A DNA stretch of 14,001 nt, taken from positions 1-14,001 of the forward strand of contig CAYTRV010000055.1 in the NCBI GenBank assembly GCA_964440285.1. The letters run 5' to 3'. The stretch comes from CALMEC01 sp964440285 (GTDB lineage: Bacteria; Actinomycetota; Thermoleophilia; Miltoncostaeales; Miltoncostaeaceae). A program made the translations under genes and the position numbers. A model generated the notes under the pieces. It was not told the origin of the DNA, did not search any database, and saw nothing but the letters and a program-made list of their open reading frames with translations. This document shows positions 13,336-14,001 of the stretch, one piece after another (the stretch's first letter is position 1; each line of letters starts with the position of its first letter).

Positions 13336-13613
13336 CAGCCGTCGTCCCGCGCCGGTTGGTCGGAGAGGATGCGGTTGAGCTCCTCCACGTCGCCCATGCT
13401 CAGCTCGCTCGGGCCGGTCGCGGTGAGACGGCGCATGAGCTCCGACCGTGCGATCTCGATCTGGCCGTGGAGGTAGCGGCGCTGGAACGAGATCTCGCGC
13501 TCACGCTTGGTGAGCCGGTGGATCTCGGCCTTGAGGTCGGCGTCGCCGAGCTTCGCCAGATCGGCCGCCGGGACTGAGTGCTCCGTGTTTCGGTCGTTGT
13601 CCAGGGCGTCCAC
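13335..13613 (-). CDS. RsiG-like small helical protein (c-di-GMP/anti-sigma family), single motif
   Basis: Protein of 92 aa, mostly alpha-helical and highly charged. Residues 38-53 match the c-di-GMP-binding pattern of the anti-sigma factor RsiG, E-x3-S-x2-R-x3-Q-x3-D, read here as E38, S42, R45, H49 and E53. The flanking REISFQRRYLHGQIEIARSEL resembles RsiG-family helices. Streptomyces RsiG has two copies and binds c-di-GMP as a monomer to hold sigma WhiG. This one has a single copy and would have to dimerise, as reported for a Rubrobacter homologue. The H and E substitutions leave ligand binding open. The start is GTG at 13613 with no Shine-Dalgarno, but TATGCT ends 6 nt upstream. It heads the seven-gene operon and overlaps the FHA gene by 1 nt. 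No sigma factor is present nearby. Confidence 0.72.
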   Translation of the reverse strand: MDALDNDRNTEHSVPAADLAKLGDADLKAEIHRLTKREREISFQRRYLHGQIEIARSELMRRLTATGPSELSMGDVEELNRILSDQPARDDG

Positions 13614-13619
13614 CGGGGC

Positions 13620-13625
13620 AGCATA
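13620..13625 (-). promoter_or_regulatory. -10 element of the seven-gene operon, leaderless spacing
   Basis: On the minus strand TATGCT (four matches to TATAAT) is followed by 6 nt and then GTG at 13613, so the start codon would be at +1. ATGAGG 17 nt upstream keeps only three matches to TTGACA. It lies in the 31-nt gap after the phosphatidyltransferase gene. Confidence 0.4.
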
Positions 13626-13644
13626 GCCGAACGGGATCGAAACC

Positions 13645-14001
13645 TCATGTGGAGCCTGAGACTCGGAGTCTGCGCACCGCGACGCCCGCGTAGTTGAGGA
13701 ACGTGACGAGCGAGACCGCGACCGCGACCCAGAAGACCGCGTCCGCCCAGCGCCCCTCGGTGAGCAGCGCGAGCCCGACCGCGAACATCGCGAGGGTCGA
13801 GCCGATCTTGCCGGCCATGTCGACGTGCAGCACCACTCCCCGGCCTGCGAGGAGGACGAAGGCGGCGATCGCGATGACGTCGCGAGCGAGGATGATGGTC
13901 GGTCCCGGCCACGTGTAGCGGTTGAGCGCGATGAGGCCGATCAGCCCGACCGCCATGAGCATGCGGTCGGCGAACGGGTCGGCGATGCGGCCGAACCTCG
14001 A
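13645..14001 (-). CDS. pgsA: CDP-alcohol phosphatidyltransferase, 5' end outside the window
   Basis: The C-terminal 118 residues of an integral-membrane CDP-alcohol phosphatidyltransferase. The visible part begins SRFGRIADPFADR, which is the second half of the family signature (G-x3-D-x3-D; visible residues G4, D8, D12). The DG-x2-AR half lies beyond the window edge. Three or four hydrophobic segments follow (around 15-28, 38-50, 63-78 and 85-100). Such enzymes transfer a phosphatidyl group from CDP-diacylglycerol to glycerol phosphate or another alcohol, and which alcohol cannot be decided here. Phosphatidylglycerophosphate synthase is the commonest guess, so the symbol is tentative. A pgsA-type gene also lies a few genes from garA in mycobacteria (pgsA2, Rv1822), which supports conserved linkage. 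Confidence 0.8.
   Translation of the reverse strand, partial: SRFGRIADPFADRMLMAVGLIGLIALNRYTWPGPTIILARDVIAIAAFVLLAGRGVVLHVDMAGKIGSTLAMFAVGLALLTEGRWADAVFWVAVAVSLVTFLNYAGVAVRRLRVSGST

Overview
The window is very GC-rich and gene-dense, with GTG and TTG starts and very short intergenic gaps. The combination of a GarA/OdhI-like FHA protein, a co-directional MerR regulator, an RsiG-type small helical protein and a CDP-alcohol phosphatidyltransferase points to an actinobacterium. The single-motif RsiG and the zinc-ribbon/FHA fusion make a deep-branching class (Thermoleophilia or Rubrobacter-like) my preferred guess. That placement is an inference and was not tested. I see no rRNA, tRNA, CRISPR array, insertion sequence or prophage gene.

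Layout. Left part (1-3916): the tail of an upstream gene, an arginase, a small GYD-domain protein, a convergent [4Fe-4S] APS/PAPS reductase (cysH) and, divergent from cysH, an unassigned NAD(P)-dependent aldehyde dehydrogenase. Middle (3914-9406): a class I SAM methyltransferase on the minus strand. Divergent from it is a 445-residue conserved-looking protein of unknown function with an HH motif. Next come an unusual FtsH-like membrane AAA+ metalloprotease (840 aa, four predicted membrane helices, two insertions in the ATPase domain) and an overlapping gene for a single-pass membrane protein.

Right part (9416-14001, all minus strand): a phosphatidyltransferase fragment, then a tightly packed run of seven genes. 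In transcription order these are an RsiG-like c-di-GMP/anti-sigma type protein, a zinc-ribbon + ETT + FHA protein (GarA/OdhI-like), a MerR regulator, adenine phosphoribosyltransferase, a small two-helix membrane protein, a beta-CASP metallo-beta-lactamase ribonuclease and a ferritin. Junctions are -1, -4, +24, 0, -8 and +32 nt, so a single operon is likely.

How they may work together. The RsiG-like, FHA and MerR genes look like a signalling and regulatory block (c-di-GMP, Ser/Thr phosphorylation, transcription) joined to purine salvage, RNA turnover and iron storage. The FtsH-like protease and its overlapping membrane partner are probably a functional pair. Several genes have a -10-like hexamer 6-7 nt before the start codon and no Shine-Dalgarno, suggesting leaderless transcripts. 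The most noteworthy items are the modified FtsH and its partner, the RsiG/FHA/MerR block and the uncharacterised HH-motif protein.
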